Origin: Chloroflexota bacterium
GTDB lineage: Bacteria > Chloroflexota > Anaerolineae > Aggregatilineales > Phototrophicaceae
Reading direction: 5' to 3'
Length of the DNA: 64,000 nucleotides
Assembly: GCA_016223085.1 (NCBI GenBank)
Contig: JACRPS010000014.1
Coordinates: forward strand, 137,269-201,268
Under the pieces are notes generated by a model, which ran no database searches, was not told the origin of the DNA, and worked only from the letters and a program-made list of their open reading frames with translations. Below are positions 26,814-37,027 of this stretch, in pieces (the stretch's first letter is position 1; each line of letters opens with the position of its first letter). The position numbers and the translations under genes are program-made.

Positions 26814-28415
26814 CTACGGCGAGCCTAACTGTTCCGTGCCGCCAGAAAGCAGGAAGTTGAGTACGAGCGAGTCCACCAGTGTTTCCACTGGCGCGCGGTC
26901 GTCAGTGAAAACCGGATCGGACGGTGTGGCCGGTACAAGCTGCGTGACGCCCCACGTGAGGGCATCGCGCAGGAAGGGGTTGGCGTCTGCCTGAAGAACG
27001 CTCAAATTTTGTGCGAGGTTATCCTGCTGTGTAGGCTGGACAGTAGCGACCAGAATGGTGTTAAACGAGTTGGGCACATCCATCGCGTAGACATTCGGGA
27101 AGACCTTGAGCAGCGTGGCGGTCATGGCGTCCACCAGGCGGCGGTCGGTGTTGGTGCGCCCCACGTTGATGGCAACCACGCCGTTATCCGCCAGCCGTGA
27201 CCGCACTTCCTGAAAGAACTCGACCGTTGTTAAATGCCAGGGAATGTAGGGCGGGCGATAGGCGTCCACCGCGATGACGGTATAACGCCGGTCGAGTTGA
27301 TTGAGCATGTAGCGGCCATCCTGTGCGTAAGTGGTCAGGCCGGGTATGTGGTCGGCGTTCATCTCAAAGTAACGGGCGCCGGCTTCAATGATGCCGGAGT
27401 CAATCTCGATGCCATCAATCGGGATGTCGCCGTAGACCGCCGTGTACTGGCGCGCAATCGTCCCGGCAGCGAGGCCGATGATCGCCAGCGATTGCACGTC
27501 GTCTGGCGCAAACGGCGGATTGTTGAAGTGCGGCGCGGTCAGAAAGAAGCTCCAGGTGCGGTGATTGTCGGCGACAGTATCAGGACTCCACTGGCTGTGG
27601 ATGCCCTGGCCCTCGTTGAGATACAGGTAGCGGTTGCCCTGCGCGTCCTGCTGCACCTGGATATAGTTGTAGGCGCTCTCGTCTTCATACAGCAGCGTTG
27701 AGCCGGGGTAGGGCGGTCGCAGCGGACCATTCAAAACCAGCGCCGCCAGCGCACCGATGACCAGCGGCATCCATAACCAGCGCAGCGCGGCAGCGGGCCG
27801 GCAGCGCCACAGGCCGATGAAACCGACGGCGTACAGCAGCCCGGCGAACACAAGGAACGTCAGGGTTGTGCCCAGTTCAGGAATCAGCAATACAGTTGGC
27901 AGAAACGTGCCCATCAGGCTGCCCAGGGTGCTGACAGCGTAGATACGCCCGGAGATTTTGCCGCTGTCTGCCGGGTTGCTCATCGCCAGCCGAATGGCAA
28001 ACGGCGACAGGCAGCCAAGCAGTGTCACTGGCACGGAAAACAGTACGAGAATGGAGACAAACGAGCCGATGGCTAACCCGGCCTCCGCGCCAGCAACAGC
28101 ACTGGAGGCGGTGCGAATAATCGGGCGGGCGACGAGGGGAATCAGCGCGTTAAAGAAGGCGCTCCACAGGATGATGCGGTAGAACGTGTCATAACGCGGC
28201 GACCGATCCGCCCAGCGTCCGCCGATGAAGTAGCCAATTGTCAGGAACAGCAGAATGAGGCCGATGACGTTTGCCCAGACGATATTACTCGTGCCAAAGA
28301 CGCTGCCCAGCAGCCGCGAGGCCGACAGTTCAACCGCCAGCGTGACCATGCCGCTAGTGAACACGCACAGGTACAGGTAGGTATTGCGTGCTGGTGATAC
28401 GGTGTTCGCGGTCAA
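26814..28415 (-). CDS. Membrane protein fused to a spermidine synthase-like domain
   Basis: 533 residues with a TTG start at 28415 and AAGGAT upstream. About seven membrane helices fill residues 10-230. A Rossmann-type domain at about 250-500 resembles polyamine aminopropyltransferases. Within it are AIIGLAAGTIARQYTAVYGD (cofactor loop), GIEIDSGIIEAGARYF and VIAVDAYRPPYIPWHLTT, the last with the Asp of the catalytic position. This membrane-plus-synthase architecture is common in bacteria, and its substrate is unsettled. Spermidine synthesis itself should not be assumed. Confidence 0.85.
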   Translation of the reverse strand: MTANTVSPARNTYLYLCVFTSGMVTLAVELSASRLLGSVFGTSNIVWANVIGLILLFLTIGYFIGGRWADRSPRYDTFYRIILWSAFFNALIPLVARPIIRTASSAVAGAEAGLAIGSFVSILVLFSVPVTLLGCLSPFAIRLAMSNPADSGKISGRIYAVSTLGSLMGTFLPTVLLIPELGTTLTFLVFAGLLYAVGFIGLWRCRPAAALRWLWMPLVIGALAALVLNGPLRPPYPGSTLLYEDESAYNYIQVQQDAQGNRYLYLNEGQGIHSQWSPDTVADNHRTWSFFLTAPHFNNPPFAPDDVQSLAIIGLAAGTIARQYTAVYGDIPIDGIEIDSGIIEAGARYFEMNADHIPGLTTYAQDGRYMLNQLDRRYTVIAVDAYRPPYIPWHLTTVEFFQEVRSRLADNGVVAINVGRTNTDRRLVDAMTATLLKVFPNVYAMDVPNSFNTILVATVQPTQQDNLAQNLSVLQADANPFLRDALTWGVTQLVPATPSDPVFTDDRAPVETLVDSLVLNFLLSGGTEQLGSP

Positions 28416-28485
28416 GTCGGGTTATCCTTATGGTTGGGTCGCTGGCGCAAGTCTAACGCACAGCGGCAGCAGAAGGAAGGGCACG

Positions 28486-29175
28486 ATGAAGATACGGCGG
28501 GCGGAGACCCAGGATATTCCGGCGCTACTGGCTGTCAAACAGGCGACATGGCCGGATGAAACTGTTCGGTTCGACTATGCCGACTCTGTACTGCGCGACC
28601 TCGATCACGTCACGCTGATTGCAGAAATAGACGGAGACATTGCCGGTTTTCTGAACGGATTTTTGACGCTGGCCGCTGATGGTGCGCGGCGGTGGGAGGT
28701 TGACCTGCTGGCAGTGTATTTCCGCTATCGTAATCAAGGAATTGCGCGGCGGCTGATCGCTGCCAGCACCGAGGCGGGTTTATCAATGGGCGCGACGGTG
28801 GCGCGGGCGCTCATCAAAACGGATAACGCCGCCAGCCAGCGTGCCTTCGTGCGCGCCGGCTTTCGCTGCATTCAGGTGGTTCACGCGCTATATATCTCGA
28901 TGGAAGCCCAGGCTTATACGGCTGATCTTCCGTACGGCGCGCATCTCATTCCGGTGCAGACCCTGAATTATCGTGGGATATGGGTGGAGGGGGTGATCTC
29001 TGCCCTCACGCTCGCGTATGCCCAGCGGGTGCGGGCGCGGCACAGCTACGATCTGGTCGGGACAGTGATTCCGGTCAGCCAGCGTGAAGCCATCACCGCA
29101 GCGGTTGGCGCGGGATTCACGCTGGCCGGGCATTACCAGTGGTTTACAAAGGACGCTGCGCCAGCACCGCGCTGA
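28486..29175 (+). CDS. GNAT family N-acetyltransferase
   Basis: 229 residues from the ATG at 28486, with AAGGAAGG upstream. The N-terminal 150 residues form a GNAT fold: MKIRRAETQDIPALLAVK, DLLAVYFRYRNQGIARRLI with the acetyl-CoA pyrophosphate loop, and NAASQRAFVRAGF. The C-terminal 75 residues are also GNAT-like in outline, possibly a degenerate second half. The substrate cannot be deduced. The 3' end overlaps the opposing DUF58 gene by 32 bases. Confidence 0.85.
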   Translation: MKIRRAETQDIPALLAVKQATWPDETVRFDYADSVLRDLDHVTLIAEIDGDIAGFLNGFLTLAADGARRWEVDLLAVYFRYRNQGIARRLIAASTEAGLSMGATVARALIKTDNAASQRAFVRAGFRCIQVVHALYISMEAQAYTADLPYGAHLIPVQTLNYRGIWVEGVISALTLAYAQRVRARHSYDLVGTVIPVSQREAITAAVGAGFTLAGHYQWFTKDAAPAPR

Positions 29176-30397
29176 GGTCGTCGTTCTTGCGGACGAGCAA
29201 CGTTGGGATTCGCGCCAGCTTTAGCAGGGCAATCGTTTCGTCCGGCGATTTCTGTCCGCCGAAGGAATACGGGTCAACTAGCACGCACATTGGGCGGATA
29301 CCCCGGCGCGACAGGATTTGTGCCTCGTTGACCCAGGCCGAGTCGAGCGAGGCCGTGACGATGACCAGCGTCGTGCCGCGCGTGAAGTAGGGCGTTTCGA
29401 GTGTCAGCATCTGATTGAGCGAATAGGTTGAAAAGCTGCGAGCGACGGCCAGCGTTTGCAGGATGCGCGCAAGCTGCCGGTTGCCGCGTTCCGGCTGGTG
29501 GATTTCACGGGCGGGGGTGTAGGCGGCAAAGCCGAGCGCGCGCTCCGACTCGATGAAATATTTTGCCAGCGAAGCCGCCGCGACGACTGCATATTCTTCT
29601 GTGGATGGCGGTATGGCCTGGCTGGTCGGAATCACCGGTCCGGTGCGCCCGATGCGCTGCACGCTCGGTTCTTCAACCAACGAACTGGCGGAAAAATCCA
29701 CAAACAGCCAGATATCCACCAGAGGATCAATCTCAAATTCCTTGACCAGCAGACGATCCTTGCGGGCGGTGCTGGGCCAGTGGATGCGGTTGAAGGCATC
29801 GCCGGTGACGTAATCGCGCACGCCGGCGGCGTTAGTGGTGACAAAGTGTGCCCGCCGCCGCTGCGCTGCGCCGCCGGAGATCAGGCCGATGGGCAGATGC
29901 ACCTGGTTCACCGGCATGGTCGCAGGGTAGACGATAACACGCGAGGTCGCATCAATCCGGCGCGGGGTGAGGAAGAAGCCAAACGGGTCGCCGCTCATGA
30001 GCGTGACCGGCCCAAGCTGGAATTCCCCCCGAACGAGACATGGCGTTTCTACGTACCAGCGGTAGCTGCGGCGCGCCCCCAGCGCGGGGACAACATGGCT
30101 GGCGCGATGTCCCGGCAGGGTGGAGTGGTCGCGCACCTCCAGCCACAGTTTAGGCAAAAGTGAACGATTGCGGACGACAAAGGCTTCGTCCAGATTGCGC
30201 CCGACTTGGGCGCGTCGGGCGCGAGTTTTGCGGCTGATGCTGATCCAGCGGACGGACAGCCACGCCCAGACAAACGAGATCGCCAGCAGGCCGCCAAACA
30301 GATAGGCAATATTAAAGAACAGCGCGCGCCCGGTGAACAGGCCGGCCAGTAGAGACAGAATCAGCAGGACATAAACAGCGTTACGGCGGTTTGGCAT
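29144..30397 (-). CDS. DUF58 membrane protein partnering MoxR
   Basis: 417 residues from the ATG at 30397; a longer frame lies inside moxR. Two membrane helices near the N-terminus (about 8-45) are followed by a beta-sandwich and the DUF58 signature FNRIHWPSTARKDRLLVKEFE. The last part is VWA-like, with LVDIWLFVDFSASS. DUF58 proteins act with MoxR AAA+ ATPases in assembly or activation of target complexes. The start is one base after the MoxR stop, so the two are coupled. The VWA and BatD-type partners are at 0-3 kb rather than adjacent. Confidence 0.88.
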   Translation of the reverse strand: MPNRRNAVYVLLILSLLAGLFTGRALFFNIAYLFGGLLAISFVWAWLSVRWISISRKTRARRAQVGRNLDEAFVVRNRSLLPKLWLEVRDHSTLPGHRASHVVPALGARRSYRWYVETPCLVRGEFQLGPVTLMSGDPFGFFLTPRRIDATSRVIVYPATMPVNQVHLPIGLISGGAAQRRRAHFVTTNAAGVRDYVTGDAFNRIHWPSTARKDRLLVKEFEIDPLVDIWLFVDFSASSLVEEPSVQRIGRTGPVIPTSQAIPPSTEEYAVVAAASLAKYFIESERALGFAAYTPAREIHQPERGNRQLARILQTLAVARSFSTYSLNQMLTLETPYFTRGTTLVIVTASLDSAWVNEAQILSRRGIRPMCVLVDPYSFGGQKSPDETIALLKLARIPTLLVRKNDDLSAVLAQRPL

Positions 30398-30398
30398 A

Positions 30399-31409
30399 CT
30401 ACTGCCAGGCAGATGCCCCCGGCACGGACGTAGCTGCCAGAACGTCCTGCACGATGGTGCGCGAGGTGATGTCCTTGATACGCGCCGCCGGGCCAACAAT
30501 GATCCGGTGCGCCAGCGTGGCTTCCGCCAGGGCTTTCACATCGTCGGGGATGACGTAATCGCGCCCGGCCATTGCGGCCCGCGCCTGCGATGTGCGAAAC
30601 AGCGCCAGCGAGCCGCGCGGGCTGCTGCCCAGGTACACGTCCGGGTGCTGGCGGGAAGCGTTCGCCAGATCAACAATGTAGCGTTTGATCTCGTCGGCGA
30701 CGTACACCTCGCGGATAGCCTGCTGTGCGGCCAGCAGTTCCTGCACGCTGACGACCTGCCGCATGTTGTTGATCGGGTGCTCGTACTGCTGCGCGGAAAG
30801 CACCGTCAGTTCTTCCGCCGGGCTGGGGTAGCCGAGTTGAATCCGCAGCAGGAAGCGGTCAAGCTGGGCTTCCGGCAGCGGGAACGTGCCTTCGTATTCA
30901 ATCGGGTTCTGCGTCGCCAAAATCACAAACGGTTCTTCCATCGGGTAGGTCACACCGTCTACCGTCACCTGCTTTTCTTCCATCGCTTCCAGCAGGGCGG
31001 CCTGTGTTTTGGGCGTGGCGCGGTTGATTTCGTCCGCCAGCACAATCTGGGCCATGATTGGCCCGGCGCGGAACTCAAATTCGCGGGTTTTCTGATTGAA
31101 CAGCGACACACCGGTTACGTCCGACGGTAGCATGTCCGGCGTAAACTGGATGCGGCTGAAGGTGCAGCCAATCGTCCGCGCCAACGCCTTCGCCAGCATG
31201 GTCTTGCCGACGCCGGGGATGTCTTCAATCAGAATATGCCCCCGGCTGAGAAGGCCAAGTGTGGTGAGGCGAACCTCATTCCGCTTGCCGATGATGACCT
31301 GGCTGATGCTCTGGACGATGCGTTCGGCGACGTTTTGTGCCAGCGAGACGGGGTGCTGGTTGCTGCTGACGCGGGGCGTCTGGCGGGTATCCTGCGGATA
31401 GTCGGGCAT
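30399..31409 (-). CDS. MoxR-type AAA+ ATPase
   Basis: 336 residues. Walker A is [16 protein letters not shown], followed by [12 protein letters not shown]. Walker B is [24 protein letters not shown], and sensor 1 is [24 protein letters not shown]. These are all hallmarks of MoxR, which remodels or inserts cofactors into partner proteins together with DUF58/VWA proteins. The first 20 residues are a divergent, probably disordered extension. A TTCTCA/TATACT promoter lies about 80 bases upstream. DUF58 follows at once. Confidence 0.92.
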   Translation of the reverse strand: MPDYPQDTRQTPRVSSNQHPVSLAQNVAERIVQSISQVIIGKRNEVRLTTLGLLSRGHILIEDIPGVGKTMLAKALARTIGCTFSRIQFTPDMLPSDVTGVSLFNQKTREFEFRAGPIMAQIVLADEINRATPKTQAALLEAMEEKQVTVDGVTYPMEEPFVILATQNPIEYEGTFPLPEAQLDRFLLRIQLGYPSPAEELTVLSAQQYEHPINNMRQVVSVQELLAAQQAIREVYVADEIKRYIVDLANASRQHPDVYLGSSPRGSLALFRTSQARAAMAGRDYVIPDDVKALAEATLAHRIIVGPAARIKDITSRTIVQDVLAATSVPGASAWQ

Positions 31410-31488
31410 AAAACCTGCTTTTCTACGCTAGAATTACGCTGAATGAGCGAACCTTCGTGAAACTGGATGTTCTTAACAGCAACGTTTC

Positions 31489-31516
31489 AGTATAACAAAA
31501 CTTCGTCCGGTGAGAA
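31489..31516 (-). promoter_or_regulatory. Candidate promoter of moxR-DUF58
   Basis: On the minus strand TTCTCA (31511-31516), a 16-base spacer and TATACT (31489-31494) lie about 80 bases before the MoxR ATG. Confidence 0.5.
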
Positions 31517-31554
31517 CCCTGGATTGCCGCGCGCCATTTTGTGTCTGTCACGAC

Positions 31555-31582
31555 TTGCCGATTGTCTGGTGTTTAGTATAAT
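31555..31582 (+). promoter_or_regulatory. Candidate promoter of the roadblock gene
   Basis: TTGCCG (31555-31560), a 16-base spacer and a perfect TATAAT (31577-31582). The leader to the ATG would be about 155 bases. Confidence 0.6.
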
Positions 31583-31745
31583 AAATCTGGGTTGAGGTGC
31601 GCCAGCACCAACCGCCGTCAGTCTTATAACCTTTTTTCCTGAATTGCGTAGTACAATCAACTCATCAAGGGTGTTCAAGACCTCTTTGTAAAATTGTTCT
31701 GCACCCCGGTGCTGCTTCCGGGCATCTTTCGAGAGGAGTACACTT

Positions 31746-32117
31746 ATGGCGAAATCGCGGACTGAGCTGATGGTAGATCGTCTGCGTGATCTTCAGTCAA
31801 CGACCCCGGAGATTGAGGCATCGGCGGTCGTAAGTGTGGATGGCCTGATTATGGCTTCCTCGTTACCGGCAGGCGTGGAAGAAGACCGGGTATCGGCGAT
31901 GTCAGCGGCGATGCTGTCCCTCGGCGAACGTATTTCGACTGAACTGGGACGCGGGGCGCTGGAACAGGTGTATATCCGGGGACGTGATGGGTATGTCATC
32001 CTGATGTCGGTTGGTGAGGAAGCGGTGCTGACCACCCTGGTGCGCGAAGGCGCAAAACTCGGTCTGATCTTCCTGGATATGCGCCGGACGGCTGACGATC
32101 TCGAAAAGCTGGTTTAG
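31746..32117 (+). CDS. Roadblock/LC7 domain protein
   Basis: 123 residues forming a single roadblock fold. The segment EIEASAVVSVDGLIMASSLPAGVEEDRVSAMSAAMLSLGER is the typical first half, and GYVILMSVGEEAVLTTLVREGAKLGLIFLDM the second. In bacteria such proteins (MglB-like) regulate small Ras-like GTPases, and one is encoded at 37028-37558. GAGAGGAG precedes the ATG. A terminator follows, so it is monocistronic and separate from pyrG. Confidence 0.9.
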   Translation: MAKSRTELMVDRLRDLQSTTPEIEASAVVSVDGLIMASSLPAGVEEDRVSAMSAAMLSLGERISTELGRGALEQVYIRGRDGYVILMSVGEEAVLTTLVREGAKLGLIFLDMRRTADDLEKLV

Positions 32118-32154
32118 TCCGTATCGGTTTGCCCCAAGTTGACGCCATGAAAGC

Positions 32155-32202
32155 CGGCGGGGTGAAACGCAGCGAGTGTTCCCCCGCCGCGATTTTTGTT
32201 TG
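32155..32202 (+). terminator. Terminator after the roadblock gene
   Basis: CGGCGGGG (32155-32162) pairs with CCCCGCCG (32182-32189). The 19-base loop can fold further, and a T-rich run (TTTTTGTTTG) starts three bases after the stem. Confidence 0.65.
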
Positions 32203-32226
32203 TTAGTGAGTTGTGTGAGTGCTGCT

Positions 32227-33833
32227 ATGCCCAAGCCCAAGTACATCTTCTGCACCGGCGGCGTGGTGAGTTCGGTTGGTAAAGGTGTAACCGCCGCTGC
32301 GATTGGCCGTATCCTGAAGGCGCGGGGACTGCGTGTCGCCGTGCAAAAGCTTGACCCGTATCTCAATGTTGACCCCGGCACGATGAGTCCCTACCAGCAC
32401 GGCGAAGTATTTGTCACGGCTGATGGGGCAGAAACCGACCTTGACCTGGGACACTACGAACGGTTTATTGACGAAAACCTGAACCGTACCTGCAACGTCA
32501 CCGCGGGGCAGGTGTATGGCTATGTAATTGACAAGGAACGCCGGGGCGTGCTGATGTGGTGATCGTCGAGGTGGGCGGCACGGTGGGCGACATCGAAGGC
32601 CAGCCGTTCCTCGAAGCTATCCGGCAGATGCGCATGAACGTATCACGGCACGATACGTTGTGCGTTCATGTGACGTTTTTGCCGTATATCGGTGCAACCG
32701 GCGAACTCAAGACTAAACCGACGCAGCACAGCGTGCGCGATTTGCGCAGCATTGGCATCCAGCCCAACGTGATTATCGCCCGCACCGATTATCCGGTAAG
32801 TCAGGACGTGACAGACAAAATCGCGCTGTTCTGCGACGTGGATAAGGAAGCGGTCATTCCGCTGCAAACGATTGACCTGCTGTACGAAGTGCCGCTGATT
32901 CTGGAAGATGCCGGCCTGGGCAATTATCTGGTGGAGCAGCTTCAGCTTGAGGTTGGCAAACCGGACCTGAGCGAGTGGCGCAATCTGGTTAAGCGGATGC
33001 GGGCCGCCAAGCAGGCCGAGCCGCTGCGCATCGCCGTTGTTGGCAAATACGTGGAACTTCACGACGCTTATATGAGCGTGAAAGAGGCGCTTTTCCACGC
33101 GGCCAGCGCGCAGAACTGCCGCCTTGAAATCGAGTGGATCTACTCCGGCGATCTCGAAAAGGAGAAAGGCTGGGACCGGCTGGCCTCGGCTCATGGTATT
33201 GTCGTTCCCGGTGGCTTTGGCTACCGGGGGGTTGAGGGCAAAATCATGGCAGCGCGCTACGCCCGTGAGCGCAAAATCCCATACCTGGGGCTGTGCCTGG
33301 GGATGCAGGTCATGTGCGTGGAGTTCGCCCGCAACGTTTTGGGGCTGGAAGGCGCCAACAGTTCCGAGTTTGAAAGCGCTGAACACCCGGTGATTGACCT
33401 AATGCTGGAGCAGCGCGGTATTACCGACATGGGTGGCACGATGCGTCTGGGCCTGTACCCGTGCCAGCTTCAACCCGGAACGGTGGCTGCGGAGGCTTAC
33501 CACAACGTGCCGGAAGTGCAGGAACGCCACCGCCACCGCTTTGAATTTAACAATGCTTACCGCACCCGGTTTGACCAGCATGGTATGGCGTTCAGCGGCC
33601 TTAGCCCGGATGGCGAACTGGTGGAAATCGCGGAAATCAAAGACCATCCGTTTATGGTTGGCAGCCAGTTCCACCCGGAATTTCTGAGCCGCCCGAACCA
33701 GCCACACCCGCTGTTCCTGGCGTTTGTGAGGGCGGCGGCACAGCGCCGGGACGCGCTGCCGCAGGAGGTGGTCAACAACGCCAACGGCTTTGTGCGAAAA
33801 GATGTACCGGATGAAACAGAACGAAGGAAATAA
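32227..33833 (+). pseudogene. pyrG: CTP synthase with an internal frame-changing deletion
   Basis: CTP synthase makes CTP from UTP, ATP and glutamine. The first part (32227 to about 32546) encodes [20 protein letters not shown] and [18 protein letters not shown], then ends out of frame at TGA 32560-32562. The second part continues in another frame from about 32547 ([21 protein letters not shown]) to the glutamine amidotransferase domain, with LGLCLGMQ and its catalytic Cys. Between them the roughly 28-35 residue segment that begins EYLGxTVQVIPH in homologues is absent. The DNA therefore lacks on the order of 85-105 bases, not a multiple of three. As CTP synthase is normally essential, an assembly or sequence error is likely. 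Confidence 0.88.
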
Positions 33834-33837
33834 GGCG

Positions 33838-34884
33838 ATGAGCGTAGACAGTTTCATTCACGCCATTCCGAAAGTTGAATTGAACCTTCAATTTGAGGGT
33901 GCGCTGCGTAAAGATACGCTGCTGATGATTGCCGAGCAGAATGACATCCCCGGCACCATAAAGAATTTCCAGCAGTGGCTCGCGTTGCTGGAACGCCCCG
34001 ACTACAAACGGCTGGACGAGATGGTGCGGGCCGTTAGCCAGTGGCTGCAACTGCCGGAAAACCTGACTCGGCTGGTATACGAGATGGGTGTGGCGCTGGC
34101 AAAGCAGAACGTGCGCTATGCCGAGGTGAGTATCAACCCGACGCTGTATATGGAGCAGGGACTAACGTTTGAGCAGCTACTGACAGCGATCAATGATGGC
34201 CGTGACCGGGTGACTCGCGGTTGGGGAGTACAAATCCGCTGGATTCTGACGATACCTCGCGATCAACCACGCAAGGCCGATGACTATCTGCGCTGGGCGA
34301 CCAGCACGTCCGCCCGGAAGGGCGGGGTGCTTGGCATCGGCCTGGGTGGGCCGGAAAACGCGCAGCCGATTGGGCAGTTTGAGCGACCGTTCCGCAGTGC
34401 GGAAAAGAAGGAGCTGCACCGGGTGGCGCTGGCCGGTGATGAACTGGGCGCGGAAGGCATCATTGAAGCGGTCACACATCTCCAGCCTGACCGCATCTAT
34501 CGCGGTTGGGGCGTGGCGGAGTCGCCGGAGGCGCTGCGGCTGCTGGATGAGCAGCATATCCCGCTGGTGCTGGCGCTGGCGCATGAGGTACGTACCGGAC
34601 GCATCAGCAGTTACGCCGACTACCCGCTGCGCCGGTTGCTGGACGAAGGTCTGACGGTAACGCTGACGTCCGGGATGCCGGAACTGTACCAGACTACGCT
34701 AGTGCAGGAATATCTGGCGGCGGTGGAGCAGATTGGCGTTGGGCTGACCGATGTGGAAGAAATGGCGCTGAACAGCGTGCGCGCCAGCCTGCTACCGGAC
34801 GACGAAAAACAGACAATGCTCGACCAGTTCACGCAGGAATACGCGCGGCTGCGGGCCGAGCACATTACGCCGGAAACAACGTAA
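33838..34884 (+). CDS. Adenosine deaminase-like protein lacking the metal site
   Basis: 348 residues from the ATG at 33838, four bases after the pyrG stop. The overall length, the PKVEL start and the order of segments match adenosine/adenine deaminases, but every zinc or catalytic position I can align is changed. The HxH motif is N16-L-Q18. HAGE is L198-A-G-D. RIGHG is R-I-Y-R222-G. TDDP is S-G279-M280-P. The surrounding fold-defining residues are kept and the frame is intact. I infer a catalytically dead paralogue with a binding or regulatory role, coupled to pyrG. A deaminase with a different mechanism cannot be excluded. Confidence 0.75.
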   Translation: MSVDSFIHAIPKVELNLQFEGALRKDTLLMIAEQNDIPGTIKNFQQWLALLERPDYKRLDEMVRAVSQWLQLPENLTRLVYEMGVALAKQNVRYAEVSINPTLYMEQGLTFEQLLTAINDGRDRVTRGWGVQIRWILTIPRDQPRKADDYLRWATSTSARKGGVLGIGLGGPENAQPIGQFERPFRSAEKKELHRVALAGDELGAEGIIEAVTHLQPDRIYRGWGVAESPEALRLLDEQHIPLVLALAHEVRTGRISSYADYPLRRLLDEGLTVTLTSGMPELYQTTLVQEYLAAVEQIGVGLTDVEEMALNSVRASLLPDDEKQTMLDQFTQEYARLRAEHITPETT

Positions 34885-34937
34885 GACACTTTTTGGTTAT
34901 CAGTTGACAGTCAACGATATAACCAGCATAAGAATCG

Positions 34938-34968
34938 AAAAGGGCCATCCGACCGGGATAGCCCTTTT
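34938..34968. terminator. Bidirectional terminator between the deaminase-like gene and dnaK
   Basis: AAAAGGGC (34938-34945) and GCCCTTTT (34961-34968) pair, with ATCC/GGAT extending the stem across one mismatch. A-runs on one side and T-runs on the other let it work on both strands, which suits the two convergent genes. Confidence 0.75.
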
Positions 34969-34977
34969 GGTTGGTGA

Positions 34978-36876
<1,899 letters not shown>

Positions 36877-36877
36877 T

Positions 36878-36941
36878 GGACATCACTCCCACATCCTTGA
36901 ATGAGGTTTTATACGGGTATTAGTATAGGGAGTGAATGTCC
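36878..36941 (-). promoter_or_regulatory. Inverted repeat covering the dnaK ribosome-binding site
   Basis: On the minus strand GGACATTCACTCCC (36941-36928) is complementary, with one bulge, to GGGAGTGATGTCC (36890-36878). The latter holds the GGGAG ribosome-binding site and ends one base before the ATG. The 37 bases between contain a second small dyad (TATAC...GTATA). Promoter-like TTCACT/TATAAA with a 17-base spacer overlaps the distal arm. It could be an RNA switch or a DNA operator. No CIRCE sequence is seen. Confidence 0.55.
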
Positions 36942-36974
36942 GAGGCAGATTAGAATAATGTTGGAAAGGTATAA

Positions 36975-37001
36975 AAAGACCGGATTTTTATTCCGGTCTT
37001 T
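36975..37001 (-). terminator. Intrinsic terminator between the GTPase gene and dnaK
   Basis: A perfect ten-base stem (AAAGACCGGA 36975-36984 with TCCGGTCTTT 36992-37001) with a seven-base loop, followed on the minus strand by TTTTTATA. It separates the signalling genes from dnaK. Confidence 0.85.
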
Positions 37002-37027
37002 ATTCTTCGTTATAACTTCAATGAAGG

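Larger units (their letters stand above)
31410..31745. other. Divergent intergenic region between moxR and the roadblock gene
   Basis: 336 bases without a convincing gene. A 63-residue frame on the minus strand (31487-31678) lacks a ribosome-binding site and family resemblance. The region is AT-richer than the genes and holds one promoter-like element on each strand (31489-31516 minus, 31555-31582 plus), which accounts for its length. Confidence 0.6.

Noticed and set aside
26814-28415. Straight assignment as spermidine synthase (speE)
   Set aside because: The membrane-fused family has the fold but an unsettled substrate, and no speD or other polyamine gene is nearby.
31487-31678. 63-codon minus-strand frame in the moxR-roadblock gap
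   Set aside because: No ribosome-binding site, no recognisable protein features, and it overlaps two good promoter elements.
36877-36970. CIRCE/HrcA operator upstream of dnaK
   Set aside because: The TTAGCACTC-N9-GAGTGCTAA sequence is not present. The dyad there has a different sequence and a 37-base spacer.
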